A DNA stretch of 64,000 nt, taken from contig CM040447.1 in NCBI GenBank assembly GCA_022749755.1, forward strand, positions 12,084,087 through 12,148,086, read 5' to 3'. Origin of the DNA: Azadirachta indica. Its lineage: Eukaryota > Streptophyta > Magnoliopsida > Sapindales > Meliaceae. The position numbers and the translations under genes are program-made. Below the pieces are notes generated by a model. That model was not told where the DNA came from. It was given only the letters and a program-made list of their open reading frames with translations, and made no database searches. Shown in pieces: positions 11,721 to 23,662 of this stretch. Numbering within the stretch: the stretch's first letter is position 1; every line of letters begins with the position of its first letter.

Positions 11721-14700
11721 ATGGCATTTCTCGCGGGAATCTACCGTCATCGGAAACTTTCCTCGATTCCAATTAAGTGGAATTATAGTCATTCCAGCAG
11801 TTGGTGCAATCTCTTCTTATATCCGAGTTCTTCAATACGGTGGCTCAGTAGCAGCAGTAGTGAGTCGACTTGGACCGAGTTCCGCGTAGAAAATGCCTAC
11901 AACATCTTAGGAGTTCCAGAGACTAGCTCATTTGCTGAAATCAAAGCTTCTTTTCGTAAATTAGCCAAAGAAACTCATCCTGATCTTGCGGACGCAAAGA
12001 GCGACTCCTCCGCTTCGAAACGTTTCGTTCAAATCCTTGCCGCTTACGAAGTACTATGTGTTCATAGCTAACATATTTCACATCCATGGCATGATATGAA
12101 TGTGTTCACGATTCATGCTTATTAATGAATATTGAATTTGACTTGATCAGTGGATTTAGTGCTAATATTTCTTTTATAAAAGGAAAAAAAAAAGAAAGAG
12201 ATTTGAATTTGAATTTGCACTTGATAAGTTTAAAGTAGTAGTTGGTATCGGGGAGCTGGAATTTGTAATGGAAGTAAGAATACTCTGGGGAAGAATTTAG
12301 AGTGGTGAACCTGATCTAGAATAAATCAAGATTATTTATTGAGTTTCGTGTAGCACGATGGCGTTAACTGATAACTAACAAGAAATTTCTGTAGAAAATT
12401 CTTAGTTAAGACGCTTTCTGTTGATCCTGGGGGATTTTGGGGCTGAATTGCCCTTATTTGGTTCAAAGTAGGGATTATCACCTTACACGAATTTCATTAC
12501 TTCTGCTTAATACTAGAACATAAAGGGAAATTGCTTTCACTGGATGGATTTTTGTCTGTACTCTACAGTATGCTTCACAGGACCTAAGTAACTATATAAT
12601 GTAATGTGGTAAGCCTTCTGCTGCACGAAATATTTGTTGGCAGTATTATCATTTAAAGGAGTTAATGTAGTTAGATGCTTTCTTTAAATGTTTTAATGTA
12701 TATGCAGAGTGATTGTGGCAATGGAATATGTATTATTGCAGTATGATTTTTACATTGCACAGAGTTTTGACTTCAAAACATAATCAATCACATATTGTAG
12801 ATTCTTTCAGACTCTGAGAAGAGGGCAAATTATGACCAGTATCTGTTATCTCAGAGGACGCCAATGCAAAAACATTCTAGGAAGGTTTCAAAGTTGTCAG
12901 TGTATGAATCCTTCATGGCAGCTAATAAGAATATGGAAGTTGTTGAATGGTTAAAGTGTTACAGAATTGCTATACATGATATATTGTCAGAGAAGAGGGT
13001 GATAGTTGGAACACGCTACTTTGATGTACTTCAAGCAGACTTTTATTCAGCCGTGCGTGCAGCATACTATGGTCCTGTTATTGAGTCCATGGATCTTCTT
13101 CCTGATCGCTTTGAAGCTGAGGAGAGGTCTGTGTATGAAACTCCGGAGGTGCTACACTTGGTCTCGGGGCGTGATCTTTTTGGAATGGTCTGCTTGGTTA
13201 ATGATATTCCGAAATTGTCTTTTGTCTGCAATGAGAAACTGGTTCCTTCTACATTTGATCATTTGGGCACGTGTCAGCCAATGGAAAATGCAAGCAGTTC
13301 TGTGAATTCTAATGTAATAAATGATGTCCAAATATCTCAAATGCAAGTCAAGAATATTACGTGCCGTGAATCAGATGCATATAGAGATTTAGAGTTGTAT
13401 GTGTCTGGAAGGGTGGTTGCTATGGCCACCAGAGTCCCTCCTAAAAGTTGCAGCAATGGGATTCGGGATGAAGATGCTCAAGATCACATACATGTTTTTC
13501 TTACTTCAGATGAAGGTCCTGTGCATACCAGCAAAGGGTTCTTTAAGGATTCCCTCATGGATGGTAGAGTGGGATCAAGGATTCCACTTGGGACAATATC
13601 TGGTTTAGGAACTAGCCCAGAAGAGGGGTCTTGCTTTGTCTACAATAGTAGCGGTACAAAAACCCATGTGATAGTGAAACACAGGACATTGCTGGTTCGT
13701 AAAACTGGTGTACTTCAGTTGTGCTTTCATCACTGTTATATGTATTTTTGGCTTCTGAGTTTTAGATATTTGCATTCTTGATTCAAATTGAATATGAAAG
13801 ATGATGCCTTGTTTAAGATCCTTGCATTATGAGTTGCTTCTTGCATGGTGCATACTGTGACTATTTGGCTTGTGATGTGGAGAAATGCTTGATGATTTAG
13901 GACTGCATATTTAGCTTTGTCAATTTAATTATTGCTCAAAACTAGTTATGCTATTTTTGGTGCTTTTGGCATGAAATAGGTTCATTGTAAGCCATGACTA
14001 ATCTTCTAGAAACCATTTGCAGAACTGGAGAAAGATTATTATTTTTAAACTGTATTGAGTCTTACTTAAATGTTAAACTAAGTACATGAAAATGCCTTTA
14101 TATAAGCTAAAATAATAAAGTAACATAAACTAGGAATTCTCATAAACTAAAAGTCCTAAACAAATTAGGAAAAGACTAATAATACTTAGACTAGAAATAT
14201 ACTTAATATGACTAGACCTACTGAAACAAAATAGTCTAATTTCAATTCTAACAATTATGAAGTCTAGTTTCAGTTCTAACAATTATGAAGTGTTAGTATG
14301 AAAGACTATTATGAAGTGTTATTCTCTATTGCATACGTAAGAATGACTTATTTATTTATTCACTTGTTTTTGTTAAAAGAAAAATTAGCTTTTGATAAAA
14401 GTGCTCAAGTTTTATATCATGCTTATCATATATGGTGTTTACAGTTTTCCACATACTCTGCCTCTATTATTTTTAAACTTACATGCTCCAAAGTCTTTCA
14501 TTTTCTACAATTCTTTTATGCTGGAACACATATCAATTATTGTACATTTTACCTTTCATTTACCTCTGACCTGACTGCTCTGTCAGTTCCTCATGCTAAG
14601 GTGTTTGTCCCTGTCCATATCTGGGTGCTATGAATAAAGATATCTGACACCTGGAAAATTTCTGTTTTCATTGATATATATCAGATAGTGAGTCCATAGT

Positions 14701-16153
14701 TCAATTGCCTACTTAACTTAGAAATTATATTTGTTCATATCATTGTATTTGGATCATGCTTCATATGTCTATTACATTTTTTGATATTTCTTTCTTATTT
14801 GATTTTCAGGTTAAGCATATGCACTGGTATCAACTGGGAGATGAGGTTTCTGTTTGTGAATGTAGATCTAGTAGAGCCCGGCTACCACCTAGCAAGTAAG
14901 TTGTGCCAGTTATACGAAGTTATGGGCAAATATGCAATATTTGTAGTCCAATTAAACCTTATTCATTTGGAGATGGTTACATGAAACTCATTCACGGTTG
15001 ATGCCTTTCTAACGTGGTACTTTCACATTGAGCTTTAGGGTGATTTTTAACATGTGTAAGAAATGAGCTTATGTTCCTCACATGAGGATTCTCCTGCATG
15101 TTTTTTTTTTTCTTTGAATTGCTTGTTTGTTGTTTATGCTATAATGGGTCTGAATGAGGGTTTGCTAAAATTATATGCATTCTGCTCTTTATTTTTTTCA
15201 AAACTCAGTAGTATTTGCGCTCTTATTGATGTGCCTAATAAGATATCTTTTTAAAATCACTCGAGAGTGGATTGATTACAATTTCTGATTGCACATGAGT
15301 GATCTTGTTAGCTCAATGAAGTGGATTTGATTCAAGTTGGTTTTAATTAGCTATTAATGAAAGCCTCAAGGACCAGTTTATTATACCACATTGTAATGGT
15401 TTGAAGCTTCTTTCTTGACTTCTACTGTTATAAGTTGAGGTTGAAATTTAATCCTGATTATCATCTCTTGTGCAAAGCTTCCTCACGCACTTCTTCTTCG
15501 ATGAATCATTGCAATAGATTTTGGCTTTTTGAGCCACGGTGTGGCTTTCATGACGTAGGTGGTTGGTATGTTGAAACATTTGGAAAAGATAAAAAGGGCT
15601 GGACAGTCCCGTGCCAAAGGTTTTGGGATGGCTTTGATGCAAGCGAACAATTTGACAAGTAAGTGGATGAGATGCAAGACCTGAAAGAAAAAAGGAAGAT
15701 GAAATTCAGATAGAAATTTATTTGATGATAGCACTTAATTTAGATTGAAATGAAAATTTGAAATTTATGAATTCCTCCTAATTTAGGACATAAACCAACA
15801 TTGTCAGCTGGAACCTCATATCATATAGTTGTTGTTGATATCACATAACAAGTTTATTTAGTGTATTAATTCTTAATAGACTGATACAAAGTAACTAAAA
15901 ATCTCCCTGACAATAGTTATGACTCACTGTCATGGTGTTCAGTTTTGGTGAATTTGTGTTCTTGAATTTTCGCTTTTGAAGCTCTTTAGCCATTTCTGTT
16001 ATCTGCAGGAGGCTCCATCCAGCAATGTATTTGCTTGCTCTTGCATACAGAACTCTGGATCTTGAAGATGCAAAGAGAAGGAAATGGAGAGTTACAGATA
16101 TTTTTGAAGTGCCATTTTTCAGACTTCTTGGCTGGTGCAAGAAACTTATTTAA
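11721..16153 (+). CDS. J-domain (DnaJ-type) protein, organelle-targeted
   Basis: Five exons join in phase: 11721-12050, 12801-13694, 14810-14895, 15518-15658 and 16009-16153, giving about 531 residues. Residues 1-50 are rich in Ser, Arg and hydrophobic residues with few acids, like a mitochondrial or plastid presequence. The J domain runs from about residue 58 (NAYNILGV) to 124, with the HPD tripeptide at 86-88 that stimulates Hsp70 ATPase, and ends in exon 2 with ILSDSEKRANYDQY. There is no Gly/Phe region or zinc finger, so it is a class C J protein. The roughly 400-residue C-terminal part has a conserved look (FWLFEPRCG, GGWYVETFG, RLHPAMYLLALAYRTLDLE) but no domain I can name. The exon 2 donor (CTG/GTTCGT) is weak; it is chosen because only it keeps the frame into exon 3. 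A broken copy of exon 1 lies upstream. Confidence 0.85.
14233..14288. repeat. Two 28-bp tandem copies in an intron
   Basis: The unit AGTCTAATTTCAATTCTAAC plus AATTATGA is repeated once with two changes, at 14233-14260 and 14261-14288, inside intron 2 of the J-protein gene. It is a small local duplication with no evident function. Confidence 0.7.
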
Positions 16154-17057
16154 GGAGGATATCATTAGGAACTCTTAGAAACTATAAATGTGGTGGCCTT
16201 GTGGCATGTCAACATGCTTCTTCATCTTTGAGATCAAACAGCTTGCTGATGGTAATGCTTTTCTATCCAGTGGATGGACGCCATACTGAAAATGAGCCTG
16301 ACTGCTGATAAATTCTGCTAGGTGATTCTTGCATATCTCAAAGGATTTAAAAGATCAGTGGGGAGATGTTTCAGGCTATGAGTCTTCAGAAAGATCCTGG
16401 AAGATGTTTGAGGGATTGGTTACCTTTCTGCTGCTACTCTTGTTTCAGCACTAGACTGCTCTGATGGCAAACTGTTTTGCTCACTTACTGCGACAATAGT
16501 TCTTGAAGTTGTTTGCTGGCATCACTCGTCAGACAAAGAAGAGAGCTGAATATTAGGTTGGAGAAGAGAGGAGTCATAACTTCATGTGACAGTTCATTTG
16601 GTTATTATTTTAGTCAGATGGTGGCTGACCTTTGAGGAAATTGATGGTATTTCTAAAAATAATTCAGTTTAATGATTTAGATCTATTTCTACCGCTTTCA
16701 TTTTGGTTATGTTGTATATCTTGTTAGAGTAAGCTGCAACCCCTAGTTGATTTCAAGGGTAATGTCCCTTTCGAGTTGAATGACTTCATATGCATGCAAG
16801 TTGAAATTTAATATGATGATCTACTTGATATTGAGCAAGCAATTCCTTGGTTTAAGCATTCATTAGTTTCCATGTCCATATCATTTCTTTTTGTTACATC
16901 TGACTTATGTCTATTTGTTTACATCATCTAAATTTTCCATGAGGATTTAACTAATGAGAGAAAACTTCAAACTTTAAAGATTGCTGTTGTTAATACAAAA
17001 TATACAGATCTCATTTACAATATGAAACTGAAAATGTTGCATGCCTCCGTTTTCCCA
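16154..17057. other. Convergent 3' intergenic region
   Basis: This is the space between the stop codons of the J-protein gene (+) and CGLD27 (-). It must hold both 3' untranslated regions. No further coding exon was seen; the first several hundred bases are less AT-rich and are probably the J-protein 3' UTR. Confidence 0.5.
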
Positions 17058-20000
17058 TTAGTGTAGCAGATCTTCCCATTTGCAATACTGTCCACCTGCT
17101 AATGCACGATAATATCTATCTCTGCAGTATACTGGCCTTCCATCGGCAGCCTCTGCAGCTGCCGCCGCCAAATCATCATCAGACATCACCTCCACTGGCA
17201 ATTGAAGCAATTCATCTTTTCTGCATATTTAAAAAAAAAAAAAAATGTAAGTGGTCGTATTCTAATTATTTTGGAGTGGGAGGGTTGAAATCTCTCTTTG
17301 TTTGTACCTTATATTGAACTTATTCTTGAGCTTTGAAGCTTGAACATTTGTGGGGTTCTCTTTTCTGACCATAGTACTTTGAAAGAAATGCTCCACTGGT
17401 GTAGCAAATATGAATAGGAACACTGCTGTCACCAGTAATGCTCCTGTTCCAACCAGTGTTTGTTTCAGCATTTTAATGACTGGCTTGACCTAGATGCAAA
17501 AATTTTCCCTCATGAGATTCTTATTCATTTAGGAAAGACAACAAATTGTACCTTAAGAGTGCCACTACATATACTATGAAATGTGAAAAAGTATTTTAAG
17601 CAGATATGTTCACACCAAAGTTACATTGGTGTTCAATCACTTGAATTGTGGAGCAAACTGTACTTTCATACATTGTAGAATCTCTATTTATTTCTGTAAG
17701 TGCACGTGTATTGTACTTATACATTATGTGTCAAAAGTTTGAATGTTTGGCCTTCTGTATATGTTTTATGCAAGTCAAGGTTATAATGTGGTTTAGCACA
17801 TAAAACTTGCCCAGGATGTAAAATATAATTGCAGATGTAAAATTATAGAATTGATCTTTTGTGCAGGATTAGTACCTTGTAAGCACCCAATAGTCTGTCA
17901 CGAGCTAGGACCTGTGAGGGAAAAAATAAGTTAGTTCTGAGTAAAATGATCCTATTCACAGAGGTAGTAACTACCTAAGTTTTGTCTTAATGTCTCTGTT
18001 AGAATTTCTTGGTTTTTTTTTTTGTTGTGACTTTATAAATGTAATTTCAGGAAAGGCTGTTTTGTGTACTTCCTATGTAGTTGTTATTTTGCCTTGATTT
18101 TCTTTCTAGTAAATTATTTATTGTCTTCTGTACTGTTCTTATTCCAACAATCTGGACTACTCAATTACTAGGCCACTCCATTGGACTGTAGTGTAAGCGC
18201 TCAACAACAACCTTTCTACCTTCTCTTTTACATTTTAAACTCTTCCTTTCACAGAGATATTAACCTTGTACTTGTTGAACTGCCGAGTTCAGTAACATTC
18301 TACATCTGAGGCTAATCGTTACTGTGCTATACCTGGAAGTTGTTTGCTGTCAGTTGAATGTCTTGTTGTAGCAAAGTGGAAATGAACTGAGCTATGGCAG
18401 GTAACATGAACAGTATATTCTTCTTTGCGTATGTCTACACATATTGCCTTACCTAAAAGAAAAATTTCCCTTCCACATAGCCCTATGCTATATCTCTTAA
18501 AATATCATATTACAGGCTTGGTTTTCATGGTTCGTTGACACTGCTTGTCTCAAATTGTTGACTGCTATGGCAAAATGCATGGTTTGAGATCAAGAAGCTC
18601 ATGAAATTAACTTTTTATATTTTTATGAAAATTTCTAGGTGGTTATATGTCCGATCTATAATTTGCACTATCTTTGTAATTCTACTCTAGGAATTCATCC
18701 TAGCAAATTAGCACATACTTATGCATAGTGGACCATTGGTCGTGTCCATAGTAGTGATTAACTTTTAGCTGCAGTAAAATTTGTCTGAAGCTTAATGAGT
18801 ATATGACATAGAATATGTCATAAACACTATCTAAGAAGGCTTTAACTATATATCTGTTATATAAACCTTGTCTTGCCTCTTTTTCCATCTACGGTGTCCT
18901 TTACGTTAAAAGCCTGAACATAAGTTTGGCCAATTCAGTCGCTATTTTTTCGAATCAGTGTATAGCTGTTGAGAGTCTCTTATTAATTTTTACTTGCCAA
19001 AGGTTATCTGCATTTCAGATACCCAAAATCCATAAATAATGAGGTCCTTGCTATGGTTATCCTCAATCGTTCTCTCTGCTTTCTTAATAGAGAGGGAAAG
19101 TGAGGTCAAGAGCAAGGGGCAGATGTATGTATAAAATGTGCTAACCTCTGGTGGCTTTACCCACATTTGTCCATCATACCATCCACTTTCTTCATATGGT
19201 ATCACTGCTGATAGAAGTCTATCACCAACATAACTCCATCCCTGCAATATGCGAAATTAACTGGTTCAATATTATGAAACTACACATTATGACAAAGTTA
19301 AATATGGTTATAATCTACATCATTGAATGGAATACTTTGTTCAATAGAAAATAATGTTGTTGACACTGGCAGTTTTGATCCTTTGCAACATTTTGTTTAA
19401 GAACTCCTACAATTTCTCAGGTTGTGTCGAGATCTGCCTTTAAAGGCATAGTCAACATGTTATATACTAGCTCTACTTCCACCCTGAATCTGTTGGATAG
19501 GTTGTGCATGCTACATGCAAATTTTTATGTTTAATTTATGACAGCTCATGAAAGAACTTCGTGATGCCTAATGAACGGGCACCATTGGTGGTAAAAGGCT
19601 TGATTTTTCCTTGGGTTATATTGTTGAGAATAGCATTTGAAGTTAAGTCAGATATAATAATGTAGGGGAACTTCAGGGCTGTCCCAATAGAAGGCATGCA
19701 GTTAACCAAGTTGTCACGGATATGCGACTGTTAGGGGAAATCAATAAATAAATGCTTTGCTATGATGCTCGTTCAAGTTATTCTAATTATATATGTCCAC
19801 TTAGAAACAGATGAAACTGTCTCTTTTTCTCAGATGCATATATCATACGTCGCAGCTTCTCTCAGAAATGAGTTCTCATAAGTGCTTGTCACATAAACAC
19901 ACTCAAATTCACATACTCCACTATTGAAATGATTTCAACTTGAACAAGGAGGTGTTATGCATACCAGATATATTCATAGCGCGATTAATGAACATACTCC

Positions 20001-21369
20001 ACTATTGAAATCATTTGAACTTGAACAAGGAGGCGTTATGCATACCAGATATATTCGTAAGACGATTAATGATACAAGGAAAAGAGTTCCAGTTCCAGCA
20101 GCTAGTGCAAATCTTAGAGGCTCCTGCAGAATTAGAATAGATGAAATTGTAATAGGAAGAGCGGCAGATTTTCAGCAAAAAAGAATTTGTTTATCTGGTT
20201 TACATATGTATCCTCCCCTTGATAAATGGTTAATAGAGTCTTGATATGAGGTTTCAAGTTGTCCAATATAGTTTGAAAAATCACTGCACGCATGCAGCCC
20301 CTCTATGGAACCCATTTTCTCTCATTTTGTTAACCAAGATTCTGAATGTCGAGCTAAATCCCACCCACATTTTGCTACCTACGCCAACGGTTAGGGGCCA
20401 AGCTGTGGAGGGAATTCTTTCAGGTCAATGCTAGACTAATGAATTCTTCTGTTACTATAATACTATTATTCTACTGTTTACTCGGAAAGAAAATTCTCAT
20501 TTTTGACTTGCCCTCGAAGGATCAAAGCTGGCAGCTGCAATTGGAACTCCAAGAACCGTGAAAGTTATCAACCAGAGACCTCCAAGACGAAGGAAAAACT
20601 GCCCCGTTCCCAGTTCGCCCCATGAATACAAAGCTCCATCTTTTAGAGATGAGTACTCGTTCACCTAATAGAACCAATAATTATAAGCATTAGTTGATTA
20701 TGGTCAGTCATATGCAAGAAAGATCTACTTGAATCCACTTGAGACAAGTACACGTGAACTTATTATGAATCATAATCAACTAACGTATAATAATGAATTG
20801 ATACTGTATGCAAGACAGAAGCCTGATTATACTTAGAACTGTTTCTCCTGTCTGTGATGCTTTTACCCTCATTCTTTCACGTTTTCTTTGATAGTTTCTT
20901 AATTCATCTCAAATCAACAGCAGATTTACATATACTTATGTGACCTCTGCTTTGATATGTGATGCTGCCTGCGCGATTGTTTATGCCATGAAGTTTTTGC
21001 AACTAGTTCCATGGATAGTCTGGTATAACTTTCTAAATGCAGAATTCACTAATGAAATCTTCCTAATCTACAGAGCTCACTGTCACAAAACATGTATCTC
21101 TGTATCAGGAGAGGTACTAGCATAAGAACACAGAGTGTTCAACATACCGGTCTTTGTTCAAAAGGGACCTCAATTTCCAAGCCAGGGTCCCAGCTCCTTC
21201 CTGCAGAGCTGCTTCTTCCTCCGTCTGTTTGATCATCCTTCAGGGCTCTAACAGAAATCCCCCAGGATGACTTCCGAGCTTTGTGATAATTGATTATCCA
21301 TGAGCCACCTCCAAGCTTAACTTGCGTTGCACTCGGAATTATAGAGCAATAAACATTTAGTCTGAGCAT
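17058..21369 (-). CDS. CGLD27: CGLD27-like plastid membrane protein (DUF1230)
   Basis: Seven exons on the minus strand join in phase: 21148-21369, 20512-20664, 20046-20123, 19146-19241, 17876-17911, 17308-17489 and 17058-17220, giving 309 residues. I recognise the family Conserved in the Green Lineage and Diatoms 27 (Arabidopsis At5g67370) from VPFEQRPVNEY, GWSYVGDRLLSA, IPYEESGWYDGQMWVKPPE, VLARDRLLG and the C-terminal GRPVYCRDRYYRALAGGQYC. Residues 1-60 look like a chloroplast transit peptide (basic, Ser-rich). Hydrophobic segments lie in exons 2, 3 and 6, in line with a membrane protein. The family has been linked to chloroplast iron-deficiency responses; the biochemical role is unclear. 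The last exon is easy to miss: the frame reads on past the exon 6 donor to a stop at 17262. Intron 2 has a GC donor (AGG/GCAAGT), and intron 3 starts at a duplicated donor. Confidence 0.93.
19911..20072. repeat. 81-bp tandem duplication across an exon-intron border
   Basis: Two adjacent 81-bp units, 19911-19991 and 19992-20072, differ at about 7 positions. The unit contains the last bases of CGLD27 exon 3, its splice donor and the start of intron 3. The right-hand unit (upstream on the minus strand) carries the working donor next to the coding exon. The left-hand unit keeps an identical donor (CTG/GTATGC) but has CTA TGA where the exon reads TTA CGA, so using the copied donor would add 27 in-frame codons containing a stop. 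Confidence 0.9.
20510..20511 (-). other. GC splice donor of CGLD27 intron 2
   Basis: On the minus strand exon 2 ends CCTTCGAGG and the intron begins GCAAGT, the typical context of the minor GC-AG intron class. The exon must end here because the next exon (EPLRFALAAG) follows FDPSR in phase 0, as in homologues. The acceptor is a normal TGCAG. Confidence 0.8.
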
Positions 21370-22924
21370 TTATTTTCAGAAACCTAACTGCAGTTAATAC
21401 AGCAGAGTAGAACACGAACTAATACCTCTGTTCAGTTCTTGGTGAACATTGAAGAGGGAGAAGAAAAATCATTAACTCTCCCTACTTAAAAGAGAGAGCG
21501 AATTATTTGTTCCTACAGGGACCGCTTATTTTTTTCGTGAAGGAAGAAAATGCTTACGATAATCGTTCTGTGGAGTAAGGGACTCTGTAGACAGGGACCC
21601 TTTCTTAGCTGACCGATAGCCAACTGCCATGTAATTGGTGTCCCAATTAGTTTGTAATTGTGTACAAGCTTGAGGTTTAGGTGATTTGACGATTTATATA
21701 TCTTCTACACCATCCATTTTATGGACCATAAGTCAAATTATCCATAGGTTTAGTTCAATTATATGTGATATTGGTATCATAATTTTTGTGGTGAGAAAGT
21801 GTGCCAGGGCGTAGCTCGTGCTAACGATGTCGAAGTTGTTACCTTACACGTAACTTTTGTATGAATTCCCCGTGCTTCCACAAGCCCGAATTGCTTTTCA
21901 TTGACCATTTTTGTTGTTCCCAATACCTAATTAGGTCAATTTTGTGTTTTTTTTTTCTAATTTAAAAGATAGATATATTCACAATTATCTATTTTTTTTC
22001 CTCATTTGATATTAATGTTTACTAATTCGCTAATTACTGATATTTGATTATCAGATTTTAATTTCAATTATAGTAAATAATAGTTACCTATTTTAGTTTT
22101 AAATATACTGTCAAATCAATATGTTTTGAGTTATTTCAGGTGCGGGGCACGTACGAAATTATAATAACTAACATAAAAAAGTGTAGTTTTGTGAGTTTTT
22201 TGGATAGACGAGGTTGTACAAAAGTTGTTACAATCGTTGGTGTGCATCAGAAAATAGAAAAGACCAAGTAAAATGTAAATTATCTAAGTAATTGGAATGC
22301 CTAGGACATGCTATTATTATTCATGGAGACTATCTATCTTTTTTAACAGTGTATATATATATATATATATATATGTTAACAGCTATATTCAAGCTGGTAT
22401 TCTTTCATTGAAAAAGCTTCAAATCAACCGAAAAATTCCACTTCGTCAGGGAAAAGAAATCTAGTGGTAATGAATACAAAGAATTGGCGATTCTTGAAAT
22501 GCTTCATTGAGGAATAAATTTGGTTGATTGTCAGATGACTTTCTTTGTTTAAACATTATTCGAGTTGTCTGTTAACCATTTAAATTTTATATTCGCATGC
22601 AATGATCTTTCTTTTATTTTTTGAAAATAAAATTTTCCTTTTAAGAGTCTGAATTAGTTTTGACTAATTTTGTTGTATAATAAAGCAATTACAGAAATAT
22701 AGAAAAAAAAAAATCTATAGCTGAAACAGTTCGGTATTCCTACTGTGATTTGGCAACAGATTAATCCTTTTCCTAATTAGAAACTGAAAGTAATAATTGT
22801 CGTTATATATATAGCCCACAAATCAGAATTGGTTCATTCATTCGTTAAACTCAGGTGCTTGATCCAACTCCTTCATCCAGACTATTTGATCTGTCACATT
22901 TACCTTATTATACCAGTTTGAGCA
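21370..22924. promoter_or_regulatory. Divergent intergenic region, CGLD27 and F-box gene
   Basis: The CGLD27 start (minus) and F-box start (plus) face away from each other across 1.55 kb, so both promoters should lie here. Upstream of the F-box gene, GTTATATATATAG at about 22803-22815 is a good TATA box, some 110 bases before the start codon. An (AT)n tract lies at about 22351-22374. No other gene was seen. Confidence 0.5.
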
Positions 22925-23662
22925 ATGGCTAGGTTTCTGAACTTTCTCCCCCTGCCTCGTCTGATGAAGAAGAAACAAAATACTAGCAACAGTAGCTCCA
23001 TACAATCTCTTCCAATGGAGTTACTGACAGAGATTCTTTCTCAAGTTGCCTCTTCTTCAGTTACCGATCTCTCAAACGCTAAACAGAGTTGCAGAAAACT
23101 TCTTAAAGCAGGAAAAGATGATTACGTCTTCCAGCATGCATCCTTAGACAAGTTTCCCATAGCATGGCCTGTCACAGACAGAGCGGCCTATTTATTCCTC
23201 GCACGCTGTAAAAGAAGTGGAAACGCAGAAGCTCTTTACAGACAAGGCATGCTCGAGTACTTCAGTTTCTGCTGCACAAATTCTGGACTCCAGTTATTGG
23301 AAAAAGCTGCTGAGAAGAAACATGCAGAGTCAATTTATGTTTACAGTGTAATCCTGCTGTGTTCTGGGGATGACCAGTCCAAAAAACAAGGCTCTCAACT
23401 TCTATCTTCTTTGGCGAGCTCCAGGATCAGGGAATGCCGAGAAAATATTGAACGAGTTATTAGGTGGATGTTAATACGTAATATGATTGTTCAAGAAGAA
23501 GATTCCAAGCCCAGAACCTGCAACTGTTTGAGTAAAAAGAACGCGGGATGGGAGAACGAAGATGAAATTATCGGCTGCCGTGAATCTTGCTTGTCTATTG
23601 GTGAAGTAACTTTCTTTTGTAATTTGCTTAGAAATTATTATGTGTTCAAAAATTTTGAATGA
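22925..23662 (+). CDS. F-box protein, At2g35280/At1g67623-like
   Basis: This is an intronless frame of 245 residues. An F-box occupies residues about 27-70 (SLPMELLTEILSQVASSSV then DLSNAKQSCRKL), the motif that binds SKP1 in SCF ubiquitin ligases. After it, residues 95-165 contain a Sel1/TPR-like helical stretch (AEALYRQGMLEYF, LQLLEKAAEKKHAESIYVYSVI), typical of the small plant F-box family around At2g35280 and At1g67623. A Cys-rich segment (CNCLSKKN, then two Cys) is near the C-terminus. The start is the first Met after a good TATA box. The family is large and often lineage-specific; the substrate is unknown. Confidence 0.82.
   Translation: MARFLNFLPLPRLMKKKQNTSNSSSIQSLPMELLTEILSQVASSSVTDLSNAKQSCRKLLKAGKDDYVFQHASLDKFPIAWPVTDRAAYLFLARCKRSGNAEALYRQGMLEYFSFCCTNSGLQLLEKAAEKKHAESIYVYSVILLCSGDDQSKKQGSQLLSSLASSRIRECRENIERVIRWMLIRNMIVQEEDSKPRTCNCLSKKNAGWENEDEIIGCRESCLSIGEVTFFCNLLRNYYVFKNFE

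Noticed and set aside
14080..14290. Stretch resembling the end of an LTR in the J-protein intron
   Set aside because: It has a small tandem duplication, but I found no matching second LTR, primer-binding site, polypurine tract or target duplication.
17262..17307. Stop codon at 17262 as the end of CGLD27
   Set aside because: The family has a further conserved C-terminal segment (DDLAAAAAEAADGRPVYC, YYRALAGGQYCKWEDLL), which is found in phase in an exon at 17058-17220. The bases 17262-17307 are intron.
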